Source: Bacteroidales bacterium (GTDB taxonomy: Bacteria; Bacteroidota; Bacteroidia; Bacteroidales; P3). From it: 17,055 nucleotides of DNA. The stretch covers positions 1,018,024-1,035,078 of the forward strand of contig JABUUQ010000002.1 in the NCBI GenBank assembly GCA_021443125.1. The letters are read 5' to 3'. Below the pieces are notes generated by a model. The model did no database searches. It was not told where the DNA came from and saw only the letters and a program-made list of their open reading frames with translations. A program made the position numbers and the translations under genes. Positions within the stretch are counted from its first letter, which is position 1. Each line of letters opens with the position of its first letter. Positions 7,282 to 13,823 of the stretch are shown one piece after another.

Positions 7282-7629
7282 CTATTTTTTGTCTCTGTCA
7301 TAGTGTGGCATTTCGGTAGGAATAACCAAAGACAATTCCACCAAACCGCCAAAAGAACCGTCATTCTTATACCATGGACTTTGATATATAAGTTTCTTTT
7401 GTCCTTTTTTTGTTATGGTATATACGTTTTGGATATTGTCTTTAAGCAGGTGGTTTATAATTTCTTGAGAACGCTCATTGTGGCAACCCATAATATTGTT
7501 GCCGATAATGTTGTCATCCATAGATTTCAAATTGACTTCTTTTGAATGAGTGTTCATGTCAATAAAGTTGCCGTTTTCATCTGTTATTGTTATGGCAACG
7601 TCTTTCAATCCATTAGCCCAGTTTTCCAT
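7282..7629 (-). CDS. Small single-domain PAS protein
   Basis: The 115-residue cytosolic protein appears to be one PAS domain and nothing more. It has the PAS core ITITDENGNFIDMN (13-26), a GNNIMGCHNERSQEIIN segment (43-59) and strand-forming segments YTITKKGQKKLIYQSPWY and GGLVELSLVIP. The C-H-N/P motif followed by a helix resembles the PAS domains attached to DUF438 and related sensors. There is no kinase, cyclase or DNA-binding part, so it would have to act through a partner, bind a small ligand or cofactor, or be a remnant of a larger sensor. It lies 81 bp downstream of ptb on the same strand, beyond a terminator. I see no canonical promoter, so expression may depend on partial readthrough. 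Fold confidence is moderate and the function is unknown. Confidence 0.75.
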   Translation of the reverse strand: MENWANGLKDVAITITDENGNFIDMNTHSKEVNLKSMDDNIIGNNIMGCHNERSQEIINHLLKDNIQNVYTITKKGQKKLIYQSPWYKNDGSFGGLVELSLVIPTEMPHYDRDKK

Positions 7630-7651
7630 AATTCTATTTTTCTGAAAATAA

Positions 7652-7691
7652 AAAAGGTAAGAATATCACATTTTATGATTTCTTACCTTTT
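7652..7691 (-). terminator. Rho-independent terminator of ptb
   Basis: AAAAGGTAAGAA (7652-7663) and TTCTTACCTTTT (7680-7691) form a 12 bp stem. On the minus strand the hairpin is followed by TTTTTTATTTT. It lies about 20 nt past the ptb stop and before the PAS gene. Confidence 0.8.
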
Positions 7692-7710
7692 CATTGCGTT
7701 TATTGTATGA

Positions 7711-8616
7711 TTATTTAGCAGATAATGCTGCCAAAGCTATTGAATAAGTCTTTGTAAGAGTTGAATCTCCACGAGAAGACAAGATACAAGGAACTTTTGC
7801 ACCAACTACCATAGCTGCAAGTTCTGCATGAGCAAATTTTGTTGCAGTTTTGTAGAATACGTTACCTGGTTCTATAGCAGGCCATACAAGACAGTCGGCA
7901 TCACCAGCCACTTGAGAATCCAATTTCTTTATTTGAGCAGATTCTTTGTCTATTGCAACGTCCATAGCCAAAGGACCATCAACGATAGCACCCTTTATCT
8001 GACCTCTTTTGTTCATTGTAGCAATCAAAGCTGCGTCAACACATGCTGGCATTCCTGTAAGCATTTGTTCAGTTGCTGCAATCATAGCAACTTTTGGACA
8101 TTCTATTCCAAGAGTATGAGCAGTTTTTATTACATAATTAACTATAGCAGTTTTTTGTTTGAAATCTGGAGCAGGGATAACTGCAACATCTGAAGTGATA
8201 AGAAGTTTGTGATAAGCAGGAACCTCAAATACAGAAACATGAGAAAGAACTGGTTTTCCGCCTGGCATAAGACCACCTTCTTTGTTAAGGATAGCTCTCA
8301 TGTATTTGTCAGTAGAGCAAAGACCTTTCATAAGAATTTGACCCTTTCCTTCGTTTATAAGAGCAACAGCTTTCATTGCAGCTTTTGCTTCGTCAGCCTC
8401 CTGAACCAATTCTTTGTATTTGTTTACGTCAATACCTTCTTTTTGGCAAGTTGCTTTGATTGTGTCTATGTCTCCTACAAGGATAACATCAACTATACCA
8501 AGGTCTATAGCTTTGCTTGTAGCACCTATTGTGTGAGAATCGTTTGCGTAAGCTGCAACCAATGTTTTTCTTGGAGCTTCTTGTGCTGCTTTTACTAATT
8601 CTTCTAATTTTTTCAT
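7711..8616 (-). CDS. ptb: Phosphate butyryltransferase
   Basis: This 301-residue enzyme should exchange the CoA of butyryl-CoA (or a similar short/branched acyl-CoA) for phosphate, giving the acyl phosphate that a butyrate kinase turns into acid plus ATP. The sequence follows the Ptb branch of the phosphate acyltransferase family: ILMKGLCSTDKYMRAIL (94-110), GGLMPGGKPVLSHVS (114-128), VAVIPAPDFKQK, AATEQMLTGMPACVDAA and GAIVDGPLAMDVAI. It is shorter than typical acetate-type Pta proteins and closely resembles clostridial Ptb. A canonical promoter lies upstream and a terminator directly downstream, so it is transcribed alone. The usual partner buk is not adjacent in this window. The acyl-CoA dehydrogenase/Etf operon 2 kb away suggests the same butyrate pathway, though phosphotransacetylase activity on other acyl groups cannot be excluded. 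Confidence 0.9.
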   Translation of the reverse strand: MKKLEELVKAAQEAPRKTLVAAYANDSHTIGATSKAIDLGIVDVILVGDIDTIKATCQKEGIDVNKYKELVQEADEAKAAMKAVALINEGKGQILMKGLCSTDKYMRAILNKEGGLMPGGKPVLSHVSVFEVPAYHKLLITSDVAVIPAPDFKQKTAIVNYVIKTAHTLGIECPKVAMIAATEQMLTGMPACVDAALIATMNKRGQIKGAIVDGPLAMDVAIDKESAQIKKLDSQVAGDADCLVWPAIEPGNVFYKTATKFAHAELAAMVVGAKVPCILSSRGDSTLTKTYSIALAALSAK

Positions 8617-8668
8617 TTTATTTTCTTTATATGTTTATGAGTTTAACTTTTATTTTTCATAGAAAGTG

Positions 8669-8699
8669 CAAAAATAGTTCGTTTTGCCGAATTGACAAA
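8669..8699 (-). promoter_or_regulatory. Promoter of ptb
   Basis: On the minus strand TTTG (8696-8699) is followed after 19 bp by TATTTTTG (8669-8676), a full consensus match. The leader to the ATG at 8616 is about 45 nt. Confidence 0.78.
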
Positions 8700-8719
8700 A
8701 TAATTAAGCGGAAAATAGC

Positions 8720-8750
8720 TTTAAGATTGCGAATAAAATTAGTATTTTTG
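8720..8750 (+). promoter_or_regulatory. Promoter of the GNAT-mltG pair
   Basis: TATTTTTG at 8743-8750 is a perfect -7 element. A TTTA at 8720-8723 lies at the right distance (about 20 bp) for a weak -33 element. The leader to the ATG at 8768 is about 12 nt, like that of dapB. It is divergent from the ptb promoter. Confidence 0.6.
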
Positions 8751-8767
8751 CAAAAAGAAAAATTGCT

Positions 8768-9289
8768 ATGCAAGAAGAAAGAATTATAATGCGTGCTTTG
8801 GAACCCCAAGATGCAGAAAAAGTATATGAATGGGAGAATGACTACGAGCAATGGACAAACGGAGTGAATTCTCGCTTCTTTTCGTTATTTGCAATAAAGG
8901 AATATATTGCCAATCAGCAGAATGAAGATATTTTTGCTTGCTCCCAAACACGCAATATAATAGAATTGCATACAAATACAGGCAAAAGAATGATAGGTTG
9001 CGTTGATTTGTATGATATAGACGCAAGACACTCGAAAGCAGGCGTAGGAATCTACATAGACAGCAAAGAAAGAGGGAAACATTATGCCACAAAATCTTTG
9101 GAATTATTAGAAAAATATGCTGCAAATATACTTTGCCTTCATCAATTGTATGCTTTTGTAATTGAAGATAATACAGCAAGCAACTCACTTTTTACTTCAG
9201 CAGGTTACTCCCTTAATGCAACACTGAAAAACTGGGTAAGAGTAAAAGACAATTTCAAAAATGTAAATGTTTATCAAAAAATATTATAA
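8768..9289 (+). CDS. GNAT-family N-acetyltransferase (RimJ/RimL-like)
   Basis: The 173-residue protein is a cytosolic acetyl-CoA-dependent acetyltransferase. It opens with the RimL-type strand (IIMRALEPQDAEKVYEWEND, 6-25). GCVDLYDIDARHSKAGVGIY (77-96) supplies the central beta-strands. KERGKHYATKSLELLEKYA (100-118) is the pyrophosphate-binding loop and helix, and VIEDNTASNSLFTSAGY (131-147) is the usual C-terminal helix and bulge. The target is unknown: proteins, polyamines or antibiotics are all possible within this subfamily. The start at 8768 is supported by the promoter 18 bp upstream; an internal Met at codon 8 is an alternative. mltG starts four bases after its stop, so the two genes are translationally and transcriptionally linked. 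Confidence 0.87.
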   Translation: MQEERIIMRALEPQDAEKVYEWENDYEQWTNGVNSRFFSLFAIKEYIANQQNEDIFACSQTRNIIELHTNTGKRMIGCVDLYDIDARHSKAGVGIYIDSKERGKHYATKSLELLEKYAANILCLHQLYAFVIEDNTASNSLFTSAGYSLNATLKNWVRVKDNFKNVNVYQKIL

Positions 9290-9293
9290 GGAT

Positions 9294-10337
9294 ATGAAAG
9301 ACTTTTTCACTAAAACAAAACAATATCTTTCTTCTCACAAGAAACTATCAAAAGCATTGCTTATTTTTGCAGGATTATTGATTGTTTTCATCATAATTAT
9401 CTCTGTTCTTCTATCTGCAAAGTCCAATAACGACAAAGATGTTGAACTATACATTTATCCAAACACAACATACGAACAATTATGCGATACTTTGCAAGCA
9501 CACAATATAGTAAAAGTCAATCGTTTTGCTTTTCGTGCCTATTCAAAAGCCCTTAATTTGAAAAAGAATGTAAGACCTGGCTACTACATTATTGATAGTG
9601 AGATGCCGGTGTTCAATCTTGTAAGACATCTTCGCAATGGGGAGCAAGAGCCTATAGAAATAACTATCTTATATGCAAGAAATATAGAGGAATTTGCCCA
9701 AAAGGTTACCAAAAACCTTATGATGACAGAGGAAGATTTACTAAAACAGATAGATAGTCTGAACTATGATTATCCTACAATGGTGTATAATGATATTCTT
9801 CCCGACACTTACGAATTTTTCTGGACAGTTTCTCCAAAAGATTTCTTGGCCAAACTCAAGAAGAACGCTGATAAATGGTGGAATAAACGCAAATCAGATG
9901 TGGAAGAGAGTGGTTTTTCGAAAGAAGAGTTGGTCGTTTTGGCTTCAATAGTCAATGAAGAAACCAATTACGACAAAGAAAAGAAACGCATTGCAGGTGT
10001 GTATGTCAATCGTATAAAAATAGGACAGGCATTGCAAGCAGACCCAACAGTAAAGTTTGCTATGGGTGATTTTTCAATAAAAAGGATTTCTGGAGATATG
10101 CTTAAAATCAATTCTCCTTTCAATACCTACACTCATACAGGACTTCCACCAGCACCTATATGCATTCCAAATATGGCTTCTTTGAAAGCGGCGATAGATT
10201 ATGAAGAACACAATTATTATTACTTTTGTGCAAAGGAAGATTTTTCGGGTTCGCACAATTTTGCCAAGACTTTTGAACAACATCAAAGGAATGCAAAAAA
10301 ATATCACAAAGCTTTGAACGAAAGAAACATCAAATAG
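9294..10337 (+). CDS. mltG: Endolytic murein transglycosylase MltG (YceG family)
   Basis: MltG cuts nascent glycan strands inside the chain and so limits their length near the cell-wall synthases. The 347-residue protein has a short basic cytosolic segment, one membrane helix (about 21-41) and a LysM-like region. The catalytic domain carries LASIVNEETNYD (217-228; E223 aligns with the catalytic Glu of the family), QADPTVKFAMG and SPFNTYTHTGLPPAPICIPN. An in-frame ATG at 9267 lies inside the GNAT gene. The ATG at 9294 is preferred because it follows the GNAT stop by four bases and has AAGGA just before it. No terminator is seen after the stop, where the gene converges on the SRP RNA gene with about 20 bp between. 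Confidence 0.93.
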   Translation: MKDFFTKTKQYLSSHKKLSKALLIFAGLLIVFIIIISVLLSAKSNNDKDVELYIYPNTTYEQLCDTLQAHNIVKVNRFAFRAYSKALNLKKNVRPGYYIIDSEMPVFNLVRHLRNGEQEPIEITILYARNIEEFAQKVTKNLMMTEEDLLKQIDSLNYDYPTMVYNDILPDTYEFFWTVSPKDFLAKLKKNADKWWNKRKSDVEESGFSKEELVVLASIVNEETNYDKEKKRIAGVYVNRIKIGQALQADPTVKFAMGDFSIKRISGDMLKINSPFNTYTHTGLPPAPICIPNMASLKAAIDYEEHNYYYFCAKEDFSGSHNFAKTFEQHQRNAKKYHKALNERNIK

Positions 10338-10350
10338 GAACCTCAATAGA

Positions 10351-10360
10351 CAAAAAAAGA
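10351..10360 (-). terminator. T-tract terminating the SRP RNA
   Basis: On the minus strand a run of seven T follows the closing helix of the SRP RNA immediately, so the RNA's own stem acts as the terminator hairpin. Confidence 0.75.
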
Positions 10361-10457
10361 GGGTAAGCTACTTATATCGCACCGCTACAACCCAATTACC
10401 TTGCTGCATTCCTGCCCTGGGGAGATTCATGGGGAGCTGGTCGTATAAGACTTACCC
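10361..10457 (-). ncRNA. ffs: Small signal recognition particle RNA (4.5S type)
   Basis: Read on the minus strand, the RNA begins GGGTAAG (10457-10451) and ends CTTACCC (10367-10361), which pair as the closing helix. CTTATA/TATAAG pair just inside. The apical part has the conserved SRP helix 8 sequence GGGCAGGAATGCAGCAAGG, which binds Ffh. The 97-nt hairpin has no Alu domain, as usual for this phylum. It is followed on its strand by TCTTTTTTTG (10351-10360), giving a rho-independent end. A consensus promoter sits directly before its 5' end. The RNA works with Ffh/FtsY in co-translational targeting of membrane proteins. Confidence 0.93.
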
Positions 10458-10462
10458 GATTG

Positions 10463-10492
10463 CAAAAGTACTACATTTTTTGTAATTAGCAA
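10463..10492 (-). promoter_or_regulatory. Promoter of the SRP RNA gene
   Basis: On the minus strand TTG (10490-10492) is followed after 19 bp by TACTTTTG (10463-10470). The RNA's first GGG lies 6 bp downstream of the -7 element, the distance expected for a transcription start in this phylum. Confidence 0.82.
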
Positions 10493-10574
10493 TAATTTTT
10501 ATTCCAAAAAATCTTCCATTGCTCATAATGGTCTGATATAAAACATCTAAAACACCTTTCTTATTTCCCAAAAA

Positions 10575-10649
10575 TAAAACGAAGAAAGAAAAAATTAAAA
10601 CGCCGTTTCAATAAATTAAAACTTGCTTTTATTTTTCTGAAACGGCGTT
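10575..10649. repeat. Terminator-like hairpin repeat in the ffs / acyl-CoA dehydrogenase gap
   Basis: 10575-10608 is an inverted copy of 7230-7263 (two mismatches in 34 bp). Its arm AACGCCGTTTC (10599-10609) pairs perfectly with GAAACGGCGTT (10639-10649) across a 29-base loop. The loop holds about 22 extra bases compared with the 7208 copy. It lies between two divergent promoters, where no transcript is expected to end. The rest of the 325 bp gap (10458-10782) holds the ffs promoter and the operon promoter; no small gene was found in 10493-10574. Confidence 0.6.
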
Positions 10650-10697
10650 CTATTTTTGCACAAAAACACTTTTTCGCAATAAATTTGTTGTATATAG

Positions 10698-10727
10698 TTG
10701 TTTTATCACATTTTTTTTGTAATTTTG
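10698..10727 (+). promoter_or_regulatory. Promoter of the acyl-CoA dehydrogenase-etfBA operon
   Basis: TTG (10698-10700), a 19 bp spacer and TAATTTTG (10720-10727) match the Bacteroidota consensus fully. The leader to the ATG at 10783 is about 50 nt and AT-rich. Confidence 0.8.
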
Positions 10728-10782
10728 TAGTCTATAATATTATTTAGGAATATAATTATAAATTGATAAAAAATAAAAGTAA

Positions 10783-11922
10783 ATGGATTTCAGCTTAACT
10801 AAACAAGAACAGTTGTTTTTGCAAATGATTAGAGAGTTTGCAGAAAACGAAGTCAAGCCATTGGCAGCAGAAATTGACGAAGAAGAACGTTTTCCTATAG
10901 AAACTGTAGAGAAAATGGGTAAAATAGGTATTATGGGTATTCCTATTCCAAAGGAATATGGCGGTCAAGGTGGTACAACACAAATGTACTCTATGGCTGT
11001 TGAGGAACTTTCAAAAGTATGTGCTACTACAGGTGTAGTTGTTTCTGCTCATACTTCTTTGTGTGCTCATCCTATTTTGGAATTTGGTACAGAAGAACAA
11101 AAACAGAAGTATTTGCCTAAACTTGCTACAGGTGAATGGGTTGGAGCTTTTGGTCTTACAGAACCTAATGCAGGAACAGATGCTGCTATGCAACAAACAA
11201 CAGCAGTTGATGCAGGAGACAAATGGATTCTTAACGGAAACAAAATTTTCATCACAAATGCTTCTTATGCAAATGTATATGTAATTTTTGCAATGACAGA
11301 CAAATCTTTGGGAACAAAAGGTATCTCTGCTTTCATAGTGGAAAAAGGCTTCAAAGGTTTCTCTGTGGGCAAGAAAGAAAAGAAACTTGGTATCAGAGGT
11401 TCAGCTACTTGCGAATTGATAATGGAAAATTGCGAAGTTCCAAAGGAAAACATGCTTGGCAAACTTGGTCAAGGTTTCAAAATAGCTATGATTACTCTTG
11501 ATGGTGGTCGTCTTGGTATTGCTTCTCAAGCTTTGGGTATTGCAGAAGGTGCTATGAACGAAACAGTTAAGTATGTTAAGGAAAGAAAACAATTCGGCAG
11601 AGCTATTGGTCAGTTCCAAAATACTCAATTCCAATTGGCTAACATGGAAACAAAGATTAACGCTGCAAGATTATTGGTTCGCAGTGCTGCAAACAAAATA
11701 GATTCTGGTTTGCCTTTCTCTAAGGATGCAGCAATGGCAAAACTTTATGCAGCAGAAGTTGCAATGGAAATGACAACAAAAGCTATACAATTCCATGGTG
11801 GTTATGGCTACACAAGAGAATATCCTATTGAAAGAATGTTCCGTGATGCCAAAATTACAGAAATATACGAAGGTACATCAGAAGTACAACGTATGGTTAT
11901 AGCAGCTCACTTATTAAAATAA
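10783..11922 (+). CDS. bcd: Short-chain (butyryl-type) acyl-CoA dehydrogenase
   Basis: This 379-residue FAD enzyme interconverts short-chain acyl-CoA and enoyl-CoA. Next to etfBA it most likely reduces crotonyl-CoA to butyryl-CoA in the cytosol. Visible features are the N-terminal helical domain, FAD/substrate loop FGLTEPNAGTDA (123-134), the central beta-domain, FGRAIGQFQ (271-279), FHGGYGYTREYPIERMFRD (337-355) and the catalytic base E363 in ITEIYEGTSE. The catalytic Glu sits where butyryl- and medium-chain dehydrogenases have it, and length is typical. It is the first gene of a tight operon: etfB starts 25 bp after its stop. It could act in the oxidative direction or on branched acyl groups, but the EtfB type and the nearby ptb favour butyrate formation. 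Confidence 0.92.
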   Translation: MDFSLTKQEQLFLQMIREFAENEVKPLAAEIDEEERFPIETVEKMGKIGIMGIPIPKEYGGQGGTTQMYSMAVEELSKVCATTGVVVSAHTSLCAHPILEFGTEEQKQKYLPKLATGEWVGAFGLTEPNAGTDAAMQQTTAVDAGDKWILNGNKIFITNASYANVYVIFAMTDKSLGTKGISAFIVEKGFKGFSVGKKEKKLGIRGSATCELIMENCEVPKENMLGKLGQGFKIAMITLDGGRLGIASQALGIAEGAMNETVKYVKERKQFGRAIGQFQNTQFQLANMETKINAARLLVRSAANKIDSGLPFSKDAAMAKLYAAEVAMEMTTKAIQFHGGYGYTREYPIERMFRDAKITEIYEGTSEVQRMVIAAHLLK

Positions 11923-11947
11923 TTACAATTAGAAATCAAGAATAAAA

Positions 11948-12730
11948 ATGAATATAGTAGTTTGTATTAAACAAGTGCCTGATACTACAGAGGTTAAGCT
12001 TGACCCAAAAACAGGTACATTGATTAGAGAAGGTGTTCCTTCTATTATGAACCCAGATGATAAAGGTGGTTTGGAGCTTGCTTTGAGACTAAAAGATGAA
12101 TATGGTGCAAAAGTTACTGTAATCACTATGGGACTTCCTCAAGCAGAAGCTATACTTAGAGAAGCACTTGCAATGGGTGCCGACAGAGCTATCCTTTTGA
12201 CTGACCGCAGATTGGGTGGTGCTGATACTCTTGCAACATCTTATGCTTTGGCTGGTGCTTTGAAGAAAATGGATTATGATTTGGTTATTTCAGGACGTCA
12301 GGCTATAGATGGCGACACTGCACAAGTAGGTCCTGAAATTGCAGAACACTTGGATATTCCTCAGGTTACTTATCTTGAAGAATTGAAATACGACGGCAAA
12401 AAAACTCTTGTTGTTAAAAAACAATTGGAAGACGGATATCAAATGGTACAAGTTGATATGCCTTGCTTGTTGAGTGTTTTAGCTTCTTCATACAAACCTC
12501 GTTATATGACTGTTAGAGGTATTGTTGATTGTTATGACAAAGAAGTTGAAGTTTGGAACGTTGATAATATCGAAGTTGACGAAACCAAACTTGGTCTTAA
12601 AGGTTCTCCTACAAGAGTTAAGAAATCATTTGCCAAAGGTCTTAAGGCAAAAGGCGAAGTTTTTGAACTTGAAGCAGAAGAAGCAGTTGAGCTTATCATC
12701 AACAAGTTGAAAGAAAAATACATTATTTAA
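11948..12730 (+). CDS. etfB: Electron transfer flavoprotein beta subunit
   Basis: The 260-residue subunit forms a heterodimer with EtfA and passes electrons to or from the acyl-CoA dehydrogenase encoded just upstream. The N-terminal MNIVVCIKQVPDT start is classic for the family. The nucleotide site reads SGRQAIDGDTAQVGP (115-129). Non-bifurcating ETFs that bind AMP here have a DDDxNQ-type sequence instead. DGDTAQVGP is the version found in Bcd-Etf complexes of anaerobes that bind a second FAD and bifurcate electrons from NADH. This makes an NADH / crotonyl-CoA / ferredoxin reaction plausible; the biochemical role is inferred from the motif. It has no Shine-Dalgarno, while the following etfA does. 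Confidence 0.93.
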   Translation: MNIVVCIKQVPDTTEVKLDPKTGTLIREGVPSIMNPDDKGGLELALRLKDEYGAKVTVITMGLPQAEAILREALAMGADRAILLTDRRLGGADTLATSYALAGALKKMDYDLVISGRQAIDGDTAQVGPEIAEHLDIPQVTYLEELKYDGKKTLVVKKQLEDGYQMVQVDMPCLLSVLASSYKPRYMTVRGIVDCYDKEVEVWNVDNIEVDETKLGLKGSPTRVKKSFAKGLKAKGEVFELEAEEAVELIINKLKEKYII

Positions 12731-12731
12731 T

Positions 12732-12739
12732 AAGGAGGG
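12732..12739 (+). promoter_or_regulatory. Strong Shine-Dalgarno sequence before etfA
   Basis: AAGGAGGG lies 7 bases before the ATG at 12747. It is the only perfect Shine-Dalgarno seen in the window; other starts here have AT-rich leaders as is usual for Bacteroidota. Confidence 0.8.
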
Positions 12740-12746
12740 CTGAGAA

Positions 12747-13751
12747 ATGAATTTAGAAGATTACAAAAATATATTTGTATTTGTAGAGCAAAGAGAAGGC
12801 AAAATACAAAATGTAGGTCTTGAACTTTTGGGCAAGGCAAGAGAATTGGCTGATGTTCTTGGTCAAGAAGTTTATGCAATGTTCCTTGGCAATGGCATTA
12901 AGAATCAAGCTCAAGATTTAATATCTTATGGTGCAGACAAAGTCCTTCTTTGCGAAGACAGCAAATTGGAAGTTTATACTACTGAACCTTACACACAATC
13001 TATCTGCCAAATGATAAACGAGTACAAACCATCTATCGTTTTCATTGGTGCAACAACAATAGGTAGAGATTTAGGTCCAAGAGTTGCTGCAAGAGTTGGA
13101 ACAGGTCTTGTTGCAGACTGTACTAAACTTGAAATCAACGAAGAAGAAAAATCACTTTGGTCAACTCGTCCTGCTTTTGGTGGAAACCTTATGGCTACTA
13201 TCGTAAACCCAGACTGCAGACCTCAAATGAGTACTGTTCGTCCTGGCGTTATGAGAAAAATGGCAAAAGATGAATCTCGCAAAGGTGAAATAATAGCAGT
13301 AAATGTTAAATTTGACGAAAGCAAAATAACAGTCAAAGTTCTTGAAACTGTAAAGAAGGAAGCAAAAATCGACATCACTCAAGCAAAAGTTCTTGTTTCT
13401 GGTGGTAGAGGTGTTGCCAACAAGGAAGGTTTTGAAAAACTTGCTGCTTTGGCTGAAGTTATCAAAGGAGAAGTTGCTTCTTCAAGAGCTATGGTTGATG
13501 CAGGCGTTATTGAACACGACCGTCAAGTTGGACAAACTGGTAAGACTGTAAGACCAAATCTTTATATGGCTTGCGGTATTTCTGGTGCTATTCAACATAT
13601 AGCAGGTATGGAAGACAGTGAATTTATCGTAGCAATAAACAAAGATAAATTTGCTCCTATTATGCAGGTTGCAGATTTAGGTATTGTTGGCGACCTTCAC
13701 AAAATCATACCAATGCTAACAGAAAGACTTAAACAAGAAATAAAAAAATAA
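12747..13751 (+). CDS. etfA: Electron transfer flavoprotein alpha subunit
   Basis: The 334-residue partner of EtfB binds FAD in its C-terminal domain. The FAD site is clear: SSRAMVDAG (245-253), HDRQVGQTGKTVRP (257-270) and GISGAIQHIAGM (277-288), followed by the conserved INKDKFAPIMQVADLGIVGD. The N-terminal domain (1-190) carries the usual VFVEQREGKIQNVGLELLGKA-type start. There is no ferredoxin-like 4Fe-4S extension at the N-terminus. It starts 16 bp after etfB with a strong ribosome-binding site and is closed by a strong hairpin terminator about 20 bp after its stop. Confidence 0.94.
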   Translation: MNLEDYKNIFVFVEQREGKIQNVGLELLGKARELADVLGQEVYAMFLGNGIKNQAQDLISYGADKVLLCEDSKLEVYTTEPYTQSICQMINEYKPSIVFIGATTIGRDLGPRVAARVGTGLVADCTKLEINEEEKSLWSTRPAFGGNLMATIVNPDCRPQMSTVRPGVMRKMAKDESRKGEIIAVNVKFDESKITVKVLETVKKEAKIDITQAKVLVSGGRGVANKEGFEKLAALAEVIKGEVASSRAMVDAGVIEHDRQVGQTGKTVRPNLYMACGISGAIQHIAGMEDSEFIVAINKDKFAPIMQVADLGIVGDLHKIIPMLTERLKQEIKK

Positions 13752-13760
13752 TTATTTTGT

Positions 13761-13785
13761 TTATTTACAAAGGGTTTGTAAATAA
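13761..13785 (+). repeat. Perfect 11 bp inverted repeat overlapping the etfA terminator
   Basis: TTATTTACAAA (13761-13771) and TTTGTAAATAA (13775-13785) flank a GGG loop. The right arm is also the 5' arm of the terminator hairpin, so the two hairpins cannot form at once. Confidence 0.7.
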
Positions 13786-13817
13786 TGATGTTGTTTGCAA
13801 GCCCTTTTTGTATTTTT
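13769..13817 (+). terminator. Rho-independent terminator after etfA
   Basis: 13769-13785 pairs with 13791-13807 in a 17 bp stem (three G-U pairs, GGG/CCC core, five-base loop TGATG). A TTTTTGTATTTTT tract follows. It separates the etf operon from the transketolase genes and lies over the first in-frame ATG of the next reading frame (13785). Confidence 0.85.
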
Positions 13818-13823
13818 AGATAT

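Noticed and set aside
7828..8598. Plus-strand frames of 121 and 129 codons opposite ptb
   Set aside because: They are Cys/Phe/Ser-rich antisense shadows of a well-supported gene, with no promoter or family motif.
10074..10346. Minus-strand 90-codon frame opposite the end of mltG
   Set aside because: It is antisense to conserved MltG catalytic motifs and lies beyond the SRP RNA terminator.
10493..10574. A possible small gene or tRNA in the ffs-operon gap
   Set aside because: No cloverleaf, no ORF with plausible start context and no conserved RNA motif could be found.
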